Shown piece by piece: positions 1 through 7,244 of a DNA stretch of 13,523 bases. The notes beneath the pieces were generated by a model. The model saw only the letters and a list, made by a program, of their open reading frames with translations, did no database searches and was not told the origin of the DNA. The position numbers and the translations under genes are program-made. Location of the stretch: the NCBI RefSeq assembly GCF_035938995.1, contig NZ_DASZGI010000125.1, positions 1 to 13,523 on the forward strand. The letters are read 5' to 3'. This DNA is from DASZGI01 sp035938995 (lineage in GTDB: Bacteria > Actinomycetota > Actinomycetes > Streptomycetales > Catenulisporaceae). How positions within the stretch are numbered: position 1 is the stretch's first letter; every line of letters starts with the position of its first letter.

Positions 1-408
1 GTCATCCAGGCGCTGCGCGAACGCTTCCCACTGATCCAGGAGCCCCCGTCCGAGGACATCTGCTATGCCACCACCAACCGGCAGAACGCCGTGCGGGCCC
101 TGCTGCCCGAGGCCGACCTGCTGCTGGTCGTCGGCTCCTCGCACTCCGCAAACTCCGCGCTGCTGGCCGATCTCGCCCGGCGGGCCGGCACCGCCGCGCA
201 CCTCATCGACTCCAGTGTCGACATCGACCCCGCCTGGCTGGAATCGGCCGCCACCGTCGCCGTGTCCGCCGGGGCCTCCGCGCTGCCGGCCATCGTCGAG
301 GAGGTCGTCGCCGCCATCCGGGCGCTGGGCCCGGTCATTGTGACGGAACGCTCCGTGACCACCGAGACCGTGCACTTCGCGCTCCCGAGGAAGGTGCGCG
401 CATCATGA
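1..408 (+). CDS. ispH: 4-hydroxy-3-methylbut-2-enyl diphosphate reductase (IspH/LytB), 3' part
   Basis: IspH is the last MEP-pathway enzyme: a cytosolic [4Fe-4S] protein that reduces HMBPP to IPP and DMAPP. The reading frame is open from base 1, so the start and the first two thirds lie outside the window; 135 residues remain of a family length near 310-330. Visible hallmarks are DICYATTNRQ, whose Cys (codon 61-63) is one of the three cluster ligands, the substrate-binding stretch VVGSSHSANS (the family usually has SSN where this copy has SAN), and the C-terminal SAGAS segment. The C-terminus has a normal length with a TGA stop overlapping the next ATG (ATGA, 405-408), so ispH, dxs and ispG are one translationally coupled operon. 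This is the only operon member that looks intact here, but its N-terminal part is unseen. Confidence 0.93.
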   Translation, partial: VIQALRERFPLIQEPPSEDICYATTNRQNAVRALLPEADLLLVVGSSHSANSALLADLARRAGTAAHLIDSSVDIDPAWLESAATVAVSAGASALPAIVEEVVAAIRALGPVIVTERSVTTETVHFALPRKVRAS

Positions 409-1043
409 CGCTGACCGCCGAATACACCAGGGCGCCCGCAACCCGCCCCGGGGTGCCGATGACGGACGTGACCACCGACGCCGACCAGCAACCGCACTCC
501 CCCGCCGGCGGCCTGCTCGCGACGGCCGAAACGCCCGTGGGCCTGCGCACCGTGTCGGCTGAGCAGTTGCCCGCACTGGCGACGGAAATCCGGGCCCTGA
601 TGCTGGACATGGTAAGCACTACCGCCGAAGCCGAGCTCGAGGCCGCGCACCTGCTGGAGGAGCACGGCATCGGCGTGACTGTCGCCGACCCCCGGTGGGT
701 CGCCCCGGTCAACCCCGCCCTGCTCCGCCTTGCCACGTACCACACCATCGCGGTGTGCGTTGAGGACGGCATCGGCGACTGCGGCATCGGCGCCGTCATC
801 AACCAGTCCTGCATGAAGGCAGGCGTCACAACACCCGTACACTCCCTGGGCTTGCCCAACGCCTTCCTCCAACAGGGCCAACGGGACGACATCCTGGCCG
901 CGGCGGGGATCACCGGGCCGGACCTGGCTGCCACTGCCGGATACCTGTGGTTCGAGCACCCCCGGGGCTGCCCACCGGCCGTCCCCCGAGACCGGCCGCA
1001 CGTGTACACGCCGGCAGGCCCCTATGTCAGGAGCACGTGGTGA
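405..1043 (+). pseudogene. dxs: 1-deoxy-D-xylulose-5-phosphate synthase with catalytic core deleted in frame
   Basis: DXS condenses pyruvate and glyceraldehyde-3-phosphate using thiamine diphosphate, the entry step of the MEP pathway; normal enzymes are about 620-640 residues. This frame is only 212 residues. Residues 36-72 (LLATAETPVGLRTVSAEQLP and onward to LDMVSTT) match the DXS N-terminus just before the usual GGHLG motif. From about residue 75 (LEAAHLLEEHGI, VADPRWVAPVNPALL, CVEDGIGDCGIGAVI) the sequence is the C-terminal transketolase domain. Everything between is absent, including the GDG ThDP motif and the pyrimidine-binding catalytic Glu, about 450-480 residues. The join lies near 618-632 and keeps the frame. 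The start overlaps the ispH stop, with GAGGAAGG at 387-394 as ribosome site. A fused product could be made but cannot be a DXS. The C-terminal 20 or so residues also look unlike the family. Confidence 0.88.
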
Positions 1044-1854
1044 CGATCGTCGACCTTCCTCTCCCCTCCCTGCCCGGACTCACCGCCGCGACGGCCGACC
1101 CGGAGGCTGTCAGTCCGCTCACGCCGCGGCGGCGCTCCCGGCAGGTCCACGTCGGCAAAGTAGCTGTCGGGGGCGGCGCACCCCCCGAAGCGCTGGCCGA
1201 ATCCGCGCTGCGGGAGTGCTCGCTGTTCGAGGAGCACGGCTTCACCGACATCAAGATCGCCGCCAAGCACCACGACCCCCGGACCGTGATCGCCGCGTAC
1301 CGACTCCTCGCCGCCGCGTGCGACTACCCTCTGCACCTGGGCGTCACCGAGGCCGGACCGGTGTTCCAGGGTTCCATCAAGTCCGCGGTCGCCATGGGCG
1401 TCCTGCTGTCCGAGGGGATCGGCGACACCATCCGCGTTTCGCTGTCCGCACCCCCCGCCGAGCAGGTCAAGGCTGGCTGCCACATCCTGTCCTCGTTCGG
1501 CCTTCGGCCGCGCAAGCTCGAAATCGTCCCCTGCCCGGCTGTGGACGCCTCCAAGTCGACATCCACAAACTCGCCGCCCGCGTCGAAGCCGCCTTCGAAG
1601 ACTTTCCGCAGCCGCTGCGCATCGCCGTCACGGGCTGCGTCGTCAACGGCCCCGGCGAGTCGCGGGACGCCGATATCGGCGTCTCGTCCGGCAACGGTAA
1701 GGGCCAGATCTTCGTGCGCGGCCACGTCGTCGCCGCCGTACCCGAGAGCCAGATCGTCGAACGGCTCCTCGAAGAAGCACTCAAGCTCACCGGGCAGGTC
1801 GAGGGCCCGGAAGCGGCCGGGCCCGTTCGATCCGGTGCAGCGCACGGTGATTGA
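1040..1854 (+). pseudogene. ispG: 4-hydroxy-3-methylbut-2-enyl diphosphate synthase (IspG/GcpE), deleted and frameshifted
   Basis: IspG is the [4Fe-4S] enzyme that turns MEcPP into HMBPP. The GTG at 1040 overlaps the dxs stop (GTGA) and has AGGAG at 1029-1033. Two lesions are visible. First, VHVGKVAVGG passes directly into PPEALAESALRECSLFEEHG; the family has roughly 105-110 more residues there (QSMTTT and the first half of the TIM barrel), so an in-frame deletion joins near 1177-1188. Second, the frame changes at 1535-1540: the conserved CPSCGR motif reads TGC CCG, then two bases, then TGT GGA CGC, a one-base loss. The first cluster Cys (1532-1534) is in one frame; the second Cys (1540-1542), third Cys (1636-1638, GCVVNGPGE) and cluster Glu (1657-1659) are in another. 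C-terminal SGNGKGQIFVRG and the end at 1854 are normal for the family. Confidence 0.9.
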
Positions 1855-1912
1855 AAGGTTGCCGCAGATGCGTGCCCGAACTCCGAGCGACCCTCGGTTT
1901 CAACCGGCAGCA

Positions 1913-1945
1913 CATGACGTGCGACCCGCGCGGCGTCACGTCATG
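1913..1945. repeat. Perfect 9-bp inverted repeat after ispG
   Basis: CATGACGTG (1913-1921) and CACGTCATG (1937-1945) are exact reverse complements around a 15-nt spacer. It lies between the ispG stop and the EF-hand gene. It could be a terminator-type hairpin (no T-run follows) or an operator for the EF-hand gene; the sequence alone does not decide. Confidence 0.6.
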
Positions 1946-1998
1946 ACCGACAACAGGGCGGCGCCCGAACGGCGTCACCCCGTGTGAGAGGTGCCCTC

Positions 1999-2541
1999 AT
2001 GCCCTATTTCACGGTCAGCGCACGCGAGCTGAGATTGGGGAAAGGCTTCGACATCATCGACATCGATCACGACGGGGTCACGAACCTCGGAGACTGGGAG
2101 GAATTCGCCTCCTACATGTGTGCCCAATTCCGCACGCCGTTCGAGTCTCCGATCGGAACCCAGGTGCGCAACGCCGTGTTGAGCTGGTGGCACGGGGTCC
2201 CGGGTCCGCAGGACGCAATCGACGGCGAGATGCACAAGTCGCAATTCACCGCCCACTACGGCGGCACGGCCGAAGCGGAGGTCGCCGCGCTCATCCGCCG
2301 GTGGGTCGACGCGGTCTTCGCACTCTGCGACGGCGATGCGGACGGCTGGCTCTCCCTGCGCGAGATCGCCGGGGTGCTGCGCGTGCACGGTGTACCCGAG
2401 CAGGTGCTGACGCGGACGATTCAGCACTTCACCGTACACGACGACGGGATCTCCAAGGACGAGTGCGCCGCCTTGATGCTCGACTACTACCTCGGCACCG
2501 ACGCCCGGCCGCCCGGCAGCGCACTGTTCGGCGAGCCCTGA
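1999..2541 (+). CDS. EF-hand calcium-binding protein, calerythrin-like
   Basis: A 180-residue soluble protein of the actinobacterial calerythrin/sarcoplasmic-calcium-protein-like type, expected to bind Ca2+ in the cytosol as a buffer or sensor; its target is unknown. The first loop is DIDHDGVTNLGD with W/F after it (residues about 22-33; Asp at loop position 12, as in the first hand of calerythrins). The second recognisable loop is DGDADGWLSLRE (about 110-121), fully canonical with Glu at position 12. A third, HDDGISKDE (about 146-154), is degenerate, keeping acidic residues but not the usual spacing. No signal peptide or membrane segment is present. ATG at 1999 is chosen because GAGAGG lies seven bases upstream (1986-1991) and MPYFTV gives a family-like N-terminus; a GTG at 1984 is in frame. 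It converges on the LuxR gene with 59 bp between stops. Confidence 0.85.
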   Translation: MPYFTVSARELRLGKGFDIIDIDHDGVTNLGDWEEFASYMCAQFRTPFESPIGTQVRNAVLSWWHGVPGPQDAIDGEMHKSQFTAHYGGTAEAEVAALIRRWVDAVFALCDGDADGWLSLREIAGVLRVHGVPEQVLTRTIQHFTVHDDGISKDECAALMLDYYLGTDARPPGSALFGEP

Positions 2542-2546
2542 CGATC

Positions 2547-2579
2547 GCGCCGTCAGGACGGGAGACGACGTCTCGGCGC
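2547..2579. terminator. Possible bidirectional terminator between convergent genes
   Basis: GCGCC (2547-2551) pairs with GGCGC (2575-2579), and inside it GAGAC (2562-2566) pairs with GTCTC (2570-2574) around a GAC loop; a ten-base bulge separates the two stems on one side. It lies between the EF-hand stop and the LuxR stop, where a shared terminator is expected. No T-run, as is common in high-GC actinomycetes. Position supports it more than shape. Confidence 0.35.
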
Positions 2580-2600
2580 AACGACGGCTCACCGCGCGGT

Positions 2601-5498
2601 TCACTGCGCCTCCAGGAGCTCCCCGCCGGTCTCCCGATGGAACGCCTGTCGCGCGATATCCACGCGGCTGCGCACGCTGAGCTTGATGAGGATGTGCGAG
2701 ATATGGGTCTGCACGGTGCGCCGGGACAGGAACATCGTCTCGGCGATCTTCGGCGTGGACATGCCCTGGCTGATCTGGTGCGCGACCTTGAGCTCGGTGG
2801 GGGTGAGCGCCTCCCACCCCAAGGCGGCGCGCTGCGGCCGCAACCCGTGGACGCCGCGCCTGATGCCGAGCGCGCGAAGCCGGCGTTCGGCCCGGCCGAT
2901 GTCCCAGGCGGCGCCGAGGCCGTCGTAGAGGTCGACGGCCTCGTTCAGCAGGCTCCTGGCCTCATCGACCTTGCCGCGATCGGCGAGGACTACCGCGAGG
3001 TCCTCGAGCGCGCCAGCGAGTTCGACCGCCGGTCCGGCCGCCCGATAGTGCTCGACGGAGCACCGCAGCGCCTCCGGATCCCGGTTGAACAATCCCGCAC
3101 AGCGGCTACTGGCCGCGCCGGCCCTCGCCGGCTTGCGCTCGGCCGCGGCCTCCGCCTCGCACATGCGCAACGCAGCTTGCGCTGTAGCGCGGTCCCCGAC
3201 CGCCAGCGCGAGCCGGACCATGTCGGGCAGCCACTGGTGGACGAGCGTCATCTCCCCGGGCCGCCGGTGCAGGAACGTCGACAGGATCGAAAGGGCGCGA
3301 TGCGGATCGCCCTCCTGCTCTGCGGCGAGCGCGTGCGCCGCGACGAGGAAGTCGCTGTTCTCCCGGTCTGCAGCGGTCAGCATCGGAAGGGCCAGTCCCG
3401 CGCTGAGCGAGTCCGCGGCCGCCCGGCGATCGTCGCGGCGCGCGGCGATGAGCGCGGCAACCCCGTGCCACAGCAGCGCCGGCCCCCGCTCGCGCAGCCC
3501 GCAGTACGTCACCTCGGCGAGTTCCTCGTTGACCGGGCTCACCTCGCCCAGCGCGTCGTCCCAGCGTCCGAGCCAGTACATGAGCACCGCCGCCGTGATG
3601 CTCGGGGTCACGCCCCGTGAATCGAGACGCCGGGCCGACGCCCGAGCCTCGAGCAAGGTCGCCTCGGCATCGGGCCACCGGTCGAGGTTCTGCATGGTGA
3701 ATATCCGGCCGTCAAGGATGAAGGCCCGCAGATCCGCGTTGCCTGTACCCGCGCCCAGTGCGTCCAACGCCCGGTCAAGGAGGTCCAGCGCGGCGAGGTG
3801 GTCGCGCCGGATGGAGCTGGTCATCCACAGCGACAGCAGGGCGTATGCGGTGGCGAACGCGTCCGCGGCCTCCTCGCCGGCCTGCAGCGCCTGGTGTGCG
3901 ACGGCGTCGGCCGCGTCGAGGTCGCCGGTGTGGGCGCGCTGGAACATCGCCTGCGAGGCCAACAGCCTCGCGCGCCACACGTCTGGCAGGTCTTGTCCGC
4001 TCAGCGCGCGGCCAACGGTCTCCAGAGCCTGGTCGTCGTTTCCGGTGCTGAACAGGCTGCGGGCCAGCAGCCAGTGGATCTCTGCCCGGCTTGCCGGTTC
4101 GGCGGCCGTGACGAGCGCCTGGCGTGCCCGCCTCACGCCTTCGGCGTTTCGGCCCAGCTCGAGCAGCGACCGCGCGAGGGCCACAGTGAGGGCCGCCCAT
4201 TCGCCGTCGTGCGCCCGCGCCTCGTCGACCTCGGTCTGGAGGAGCTCCACAGCGAGTTCCGGCGCCCGCGCCAGCAAAGCCGGCGCAGCGTCGAGCAGCC
4301 AGGGCCGGACCCAGTCGCCCCCGGAACGGCCCGCCGCGGAGAGTTGCTGGGCCACCACCAGTGCCTCCGCGTGCGAAGCGGCCAGTGTCTGTGCCGCGTC
4401 CAGGTGCAACGCCGCCCGCATCGCGAGGGGCATCCCGTCGTAGAGCACCTGGCGGACCAGAGGCAGGCGGAAGGCCAGGCGCGAGTCGACCTCGGTGAGG
4501 ATCCCGGCGGCCATCGCGTCGCGCACCTCGTCGGCGAGCTCGAGAACCGGGCGGCGCAGGAGCGCCGCCAGGTCGGTCACCGCGAACTCGCTGCCGAGGA
4601 GCGTCGCGGCCCGCAGCAGCTCCACCGTCCCCGCAGGCATGAAGCTCAGGCGGTCACTCAAAGCGGCCACCAGCGACGGCGGGATTTCCGTGAGCGCATC
4701 GGAGGGGGTATCGGCCTGCGCCGAGCCGTTTGCGAGCAGCCGGTCCCGGCGCAGCGCGGTGACGAGCTCGCGCAGGTACAGCGGGTTGCCCATCGCTCCG
4801 GCCAGCAAGGGAGCCATCGACCCCTGCGGCGGGACCCCGACCATGCCCGTCACCAGCTCGTCGACTTCGGCGTCGGTGAGCGGCCCGACCGCGATCACCG
4901 TGCCGCCGCGGCGCAGTACGGCGGCGCGCAGTTCCTGCACGCTGGATCGGCGTGGATCACGGTGGCACGTGCCGATGAGCAGCAGCGGCAGCTGCCCGAC
5001 CTCGAGCGTCAACCGGTGCCAGACGGTCAGCGACGCCTCGTCCGCCCACTGCAGGTCGTCGATGACGATCAACGTCGGGGACGTGGCGCAGAGTTCGTCC
5101 ACCAGCGCCTGCACCATCTCCGACGCGGCGTATACGACATCGTCGACGGCGAGAAGCCCGGGCCGGTGATTGCGCAGGTAGTCGGCAATCGCCGCAGAGC
5201 GCGGATCCGGGGATTTGTGCCGGACGCGAAGGCAATCCAGCACCACGCGCAGGGGAAGTCGCTGCGACAGCTGGTCGGCGGTGCCCCAGAACACGTTCCA
5301 GCCAGCCTCGCCGGCTGCGGCCGCGCCGGCCGCCGCAAGGGCCGACTTGCCGATGCCAGGCTCGCCCTCCACCCAGACGACTGAACCCTCGCCGCGGCCT
5401 AACGAGTCGACGGCGGCTGCCAGCACCGCGAGCTCCCGCTGCCGTCCTACCCATATGTCCGCAGGATCAGCTGGCCACACGCGCGCAACGTCCATCAC
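2601..5498 (-). CDS. Large ATP-binding LuxR-family (LAL) transcriptional regulator
   Basis: A 965-residue cytosolic regulator of the LAL/MalT-like STAND type, in which an ATPase switch controls a DNA-binding domain; such proteins often act as pathway-specific activators in actinomycetes, but the target here is unknown. The N-terminus has GRQRELAVL (about 18-26), Walker A GEPGIGKS (45-52) and Walker B LIVIDDLQWAD (about 143-153). A long alpha-helical, TPR-like region follows (about 350-880). The C-terminus carries a LuxR helix-turn-helix, LTPTELKVAHQISQGMSTPK through RRTVQTHISHILIKL (about 898-945). GTG 5498 and ATG 5495 are adjacent possible starts; the upstream ribosome site is weak. The frame is unbroken and codon bias is normal, unlike several neighbours. 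It transcribes toward the EF-hand gene and stands alone, with a 750-bp gap upstream that probably contains its promoter. Confidence 0.93.
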   Translation of the reverse strand: MMDVARVWPADPADIWVGRQRELAVLAAAVDSLGRGEGSVVWVEGEPGIGKSALAAAGAAAAGEAGWNVFWGTADQLSQRLPLRVVLDCLRVRHKSPDPRSAAIADYLRNHRPGLLAVDDVVYAASEMVQALVDELCATSPTLIVIDDLQWADEASLTVWHRLTLEVGQLPLLLIGTCHRDPRRSSVQELRAAVLRRGGTVIAVGPLTDAEVDELVTGMVGVPPQGSMAPLLAGAMGNPLYLRELVTALRRDRLLANGSAQADTPSDALTEIPPSLVAALSDRLSFMPAGTVELLRAATLLGSEFAVTDLAALLRRPVLELADEVRDAMAAGILTEVDSRLAFRLPLVRQVLYDGMPLAMRAALHLDAAQTLAASHAEALVVAQQLSAAGRSGGDWVRPWLLDAAPALLARAPELAVELLQTEVDEARAHDGEWAALTVALARSLLELGRNAEGVRRARQALVTAAEPASRAEIHWLLARSLFSTGNDDQALETVGRALSGQDLPDVWRARLLASQAMFQRAHTGDLDAADAVAHQALQAGEEAADAFATAYALLSLWMTSSIRRDHLAALDLLDRALDALGAGTGNADLRAFILDGRIFTMQNLDRWPDAEATLLEARASARRLDSRGVTPSITAAVLMYWLGRWDDALGEVSPVNEELAEVTYCGLRERGPALLWHGVAALIAARRDDRRAAADSLSAGLALPMLTAADRENSDFLVAAHALAAEQEGDPHRALSILSTFLHRRPGEMTLVHQWLPDMVRLALAVGDRATAQAALRMCEAEAAAERKPARAGAASSRCAGLFNRDPEALRCSVEHYRAAGPAVELAGALEDLAVVLADRGKVDEARSLLNEAVDLYDGLGAAWDIGRAERRLRALGIRRGVHGLRPQRAALGWEALTPTELKVAHQISQGMSTPKIAETMFLSRRTVQTHISHILIKLSVRSRVDIARQAFHRETGGELLEAQ

Positions 5499-6246
5499 AC
5501 TCGTCCGTCTGCCTGTTCGCCGGTCCTCGCATCACATTCACGGTCGCCAGAAATGCCCTGAGAATTCTCGACTGACGGCCGTCCGGCCCCCTGCCGGCTC
5601 GTCTCAAGTCGTCACCTATCGCGCGGACCCGTAGACCGACGAAAGCTCCTCCTCTGCGTCGTGCAGGTTCGCGGCCACTGCATCCAGACAGAACGTATGC
5701 ACGTCGTCGCATGCCGTCAACCATCCACACACGCGGTCGCACGCGTCAGCGACCCTTGCGATCATCAAGAAATTGTTATTCACCAGGATCGGCGCATCCG
5801 CCCACGCCCGTGAGCTGCGGCGTACCGCGTGTATACCGATTCATGTGCGCGAAGTGCTCTTCGGGCCGACTGCGCCGGTGAGGACCGCCGCGGTCCGCAG
5901 TGTCGCCGAAGGTGGTGACCGCGGCGCCGAGCAACAAAGGAGCCGAGCGCGATACAACGCCACCGTCAGGATGATCCCGCGTGAGCGAGAGGCGCTTCTC
6001 ACGGTCACGGCCCCTGCCCCTGCCGACAACTCATCGATACTGGCGGTAGCCAGTGGCTGGCTGATATTGAAGTCACGCGCGACGTTGGCGTGAGGCATGC
6101 TCGATCGACGGCTTGCTGTGGCATGGTGGCTGGCCGCCGCGGCCCAGCGTACGTGGCGCGATGATTCGCCGGCTCGTGTCACGGTCGGGGTCATACGGGC
6201 CCGCGGTCTCGCGCCGTCGCCGGGATCGGGGCGGTAACCTGGGGAT
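5499..6246. other. Gap without a supportable gene
   Basis: About 750 bp between the LuxR start and the antitoxin gene. Open frames on both strands (for example 5773-6093 + and 5841-6194 -) have poor third-position G/C bias, no ribosome site and no family I recognise. The minus frame beginning at an ATG near 6102 (MPHANVARDFNISQPLATAS) is the most protein-like and is left uncalled. A relatively AT-rich patch at about 5763-5783 stands out and could belong to the LuxR promoter. I see no RNA gene or insertion sequence. Confidence 0.5.
6235..6240 (+). promoter_or_regulatory. Candidate -10 box for a leaderless antitoxin-toxin transcript
   Basis: TAACCT fits TANNNT and sits seven bases before the antitoxin ATG at 6247, the spacing expected if transcription starts at the ATG. 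No good Shine-Dalgarno lies before that ATG, only a GGGG run three bases away, which fits a leaderless mRNA. No convincing -35 hexamer is visible, so this is tentative. Confidence 0.3.
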
Positions 6247-6471
6247 ATGAGCGTCGCATACGATCACTATCCGGAGCTGCACGATCCGGTGGAACGGCTG
6301 CGGCCGGAGAAGGCGGACCAGGCCCGCCGGGCCCTGCTGCGCCTGGTCGAGGACCCGCAGGTGGCCCCGGTCGGGCGCCTGACACGCCTGCCCCGGTTCG
6401 ACGGACCTGCGGACCTGAGCGAGCGCCTGGACCAGTACCTGTTCGACGGGCCCACCGGTGCTGATCGTTGA
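6247..6471 (+). CDS. VapB-like antitoxin
   Basis: A 74-residue protein beginning MSVAYDHYPELHDPVERLRP followed by EKADQARRALLRLVED, a pattern I know from short Streptomyces antitoxins paired with PIN-domain toxins. Its expected role is to bind and neutralise the downstream toxin and repress their shared promoter. The acidic C-terminal third, from about DGPADLSERLDQYLF, is where such antitoxins usually contact the toxin. It overlaps the toxin frame by 14 bp (toxin GTG 6458), the usual coupled arrangement. The start ATG 6247 is followed by the family's conserved N-terminus; there is no strong ribosome site, see the candidate -10 box just upstream. The frame is intact although the toxin is broken. 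No DNA-binding fold (ribbon-helix-helix, AbrB or Phd) can be assigned by eye. Confidence 0.72.
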   Translation: MSVAYDHYPELHDPVERLRPEKADQARRALLRLVEDPQVAPVGRLTRLPRFDGPADLSERLDQYLFDGPTGADR

Positions 6472-7133
6472 CGCGAACGTGCTGGTCGCGGCGATGAACC
6501 GGCGCGATGCGCACCACGCCCGCATGACCCGCGCTGCTGGACGAGCGCGACGGTGAGTTAGTGGTCACCCCCTACGTGGTGGCGGAGGTCGCCTGCCTGG
6601 TGCAGAAGTTCGCCGGCGCCGGCGCCGAGATCGCGTTCATGCAGGCCAGCCGCGACGGGGTGTTCCGCCAGCAGCCCCTGGACGAGCAGGACCTGGCCCG
6701 GATCGTCGAGCCGATGGGCCAGTTCCGCGACTTCCCATTGGGCGCCGCAGACGCCTCCCTGATCGCGGTGGCAGAACGTCTGAAGATCCACCAGATCGCG
6801 AGCATGGACGGACACTTCCGCGCGGTACAACCGCGCGGCATCGACTTCTTCACCCTCCCGCCCCGACCATTCAAGCGCCTCCCAGAGCACCGTCGAGTGG
6901 GCCTGATATGCCCCGCAGAGGCTTCGCTAGGACTGGTTGACAACACAAGAGTGCGCGTGCGGCAGGCGGATGAGCCCGGCTCACGAGAACCTCCGCGCGC
7001 CATGATCCGAGAGTCTCGGGCACAGCAGGTGCAGCACGTAGTACAGCAGCAGAGGGAGCGCCTCAAGCCCGAATCAGGGCATAGCGGGCGCATATCCGGG
7101 CCCAGAAGCGGGCAAACAAGGACGGAGATGTAA
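6458..7133 (+). pseudogene. PIN-domain (VapC-like) toxin, frameshifted
   Basis: PIN-domain toxins are Mg2+-dependent RNases that cut RNA, often tRNA or rRNA, when their antitoxin is lost. Conserved acidic positions are all present: VDANVLVAA (first Asp), YVVAEVACL (Glu), PLGAADASLIAVAERL (Asp) and ASMDGHF (Asp). The reading frame breaks: GTG 6458 opens a frame that hits TGA at 6554-6556 after 32 residues, while the rest is in the next frame (LLDERDGELVVTPYVVAEV onward). The change lies at about 6527-6534, most simply one extra C in ATGACCCGCG. Corrected, the PIN domain would end near 6885 (GIDFFTLPPRPF), about 142 residues, normal for the family. No stop follows, so the frame runs on through about 83 unrelated residues to 7133, suggesting the natural C-terminus was also lost. 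One indel could be a read error; the missing stop is harder to explain that way. Confidence 0.78.
7028..7049 (+). repeat. 22-bp direct repeat, left copy
   Basis: Begins GGTGCAGCACGTAG. It matches the copy at 7245-7266 at 20 of 22 positions in the same orientation. The two copies bracket the tRNA-like fragment and its terminator. The core is nearly palindromic around CACGT. Repeats flanking a tRNA attachment site can be recombinase arm sites; that role is inference. Confidence 0.6.
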
Positions 7134-7138
7134 GGCAC

Positions 7139-7184
7139 CTGACTTGTGGTCAAGGGGTCACAGGTTCAAACCCTGTCAGCCCGA
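7139..7184 (+). tRNA. 3' half of a tRNA-Pro-like gene, probable attachment-site scar
   Basis: The T-arm is perfect: ACAGG (7160-7164), TTCAAAC loop (7165-7171), CCTGT (7172-7176), then acceptor strand CAGCCCG (7177-7183) and discriminator A (7184). The preceding bases give an anticodon arm CCTGA-CTTGTGG-TCAAG with one mismatch and a GGGTC variable loop. The layout resembles actinomycete proline tRNAs, whose 5' end CGGGCTG would pair exactly with CAGCCCG. The 5' half does not fold: from about 7109 there is CGGGC, but no D-arm and a mismatched acceptor. The loop would also read UGU rather than a proline anticodon. Integrative elements such as pSAM2 use the 3' half of a tRNA-Pro gene as attB, so a half-tRNA followed by its own terminator is what a displaced tRNA end looks like. 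It is not a working tRNA gene. Confidence 0.6.
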
Positions 7185-7203
7185 TGCTGAAGACACAGGT
7201 CAA

Positions 7204-7237
7204 GGCCGGTAACAGGTTTACGGTTACCGGCCGTTTT
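7204..7237 (+). terminator. Intrinsic terminator downstream of the tRNA fragment
   Basis: GGCCGGTAAC (7204-7213) and GTTACCGGCC (7223-7232) form a perfect 10-bp stem with a nine-base loop, followed by GTTTT (7233-7237). The T-run is on the plus strand only, so it serves plus-strand transcription, consistent with a former tRNA gene ending 20 bases upstream. Confidence 0.85.
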
Positions 7238-7244
7238 CGTGCCC

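Noticed and set aside
1024..1854. A single open frame from ATG 1024 that contains the ispG 3' end
   Set aside because: Upstream of about 1538 it is an arginine-rich shadow of the true ispG frame; only the part after the frameshift is real coding.
2118..3620. 500-codon plus-strand frame, and a similar one at 3798-5384, opposite the LuxR gene
   Set aside because: Arginine-rich, no family resemblance; antisense shadows of a GC-rich gene with clear domains on the minus strand.
5841..6194. Minus-strand frame with a protein-like stretch (ARDFNISQPLATASIDELSA)
   Set aside because: Weak third-position bias, no ribosome site, unrecognised family; noted in the gap entry but not called.
6561..7133. 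An intact 190-residue stand-alone gene
   Set aside because: It lacks the N-terminal PIN strand with the first Asp, which is present just upstream in another frame; the last ~83 residues are unrelated tail.
7109..7184. A complete tRNA gene of about 76 bases
   Set aside because: The 5' part has no D-arm, two acceptor mismatches and no proline anticodon; only the 3' half is tRNA-like.
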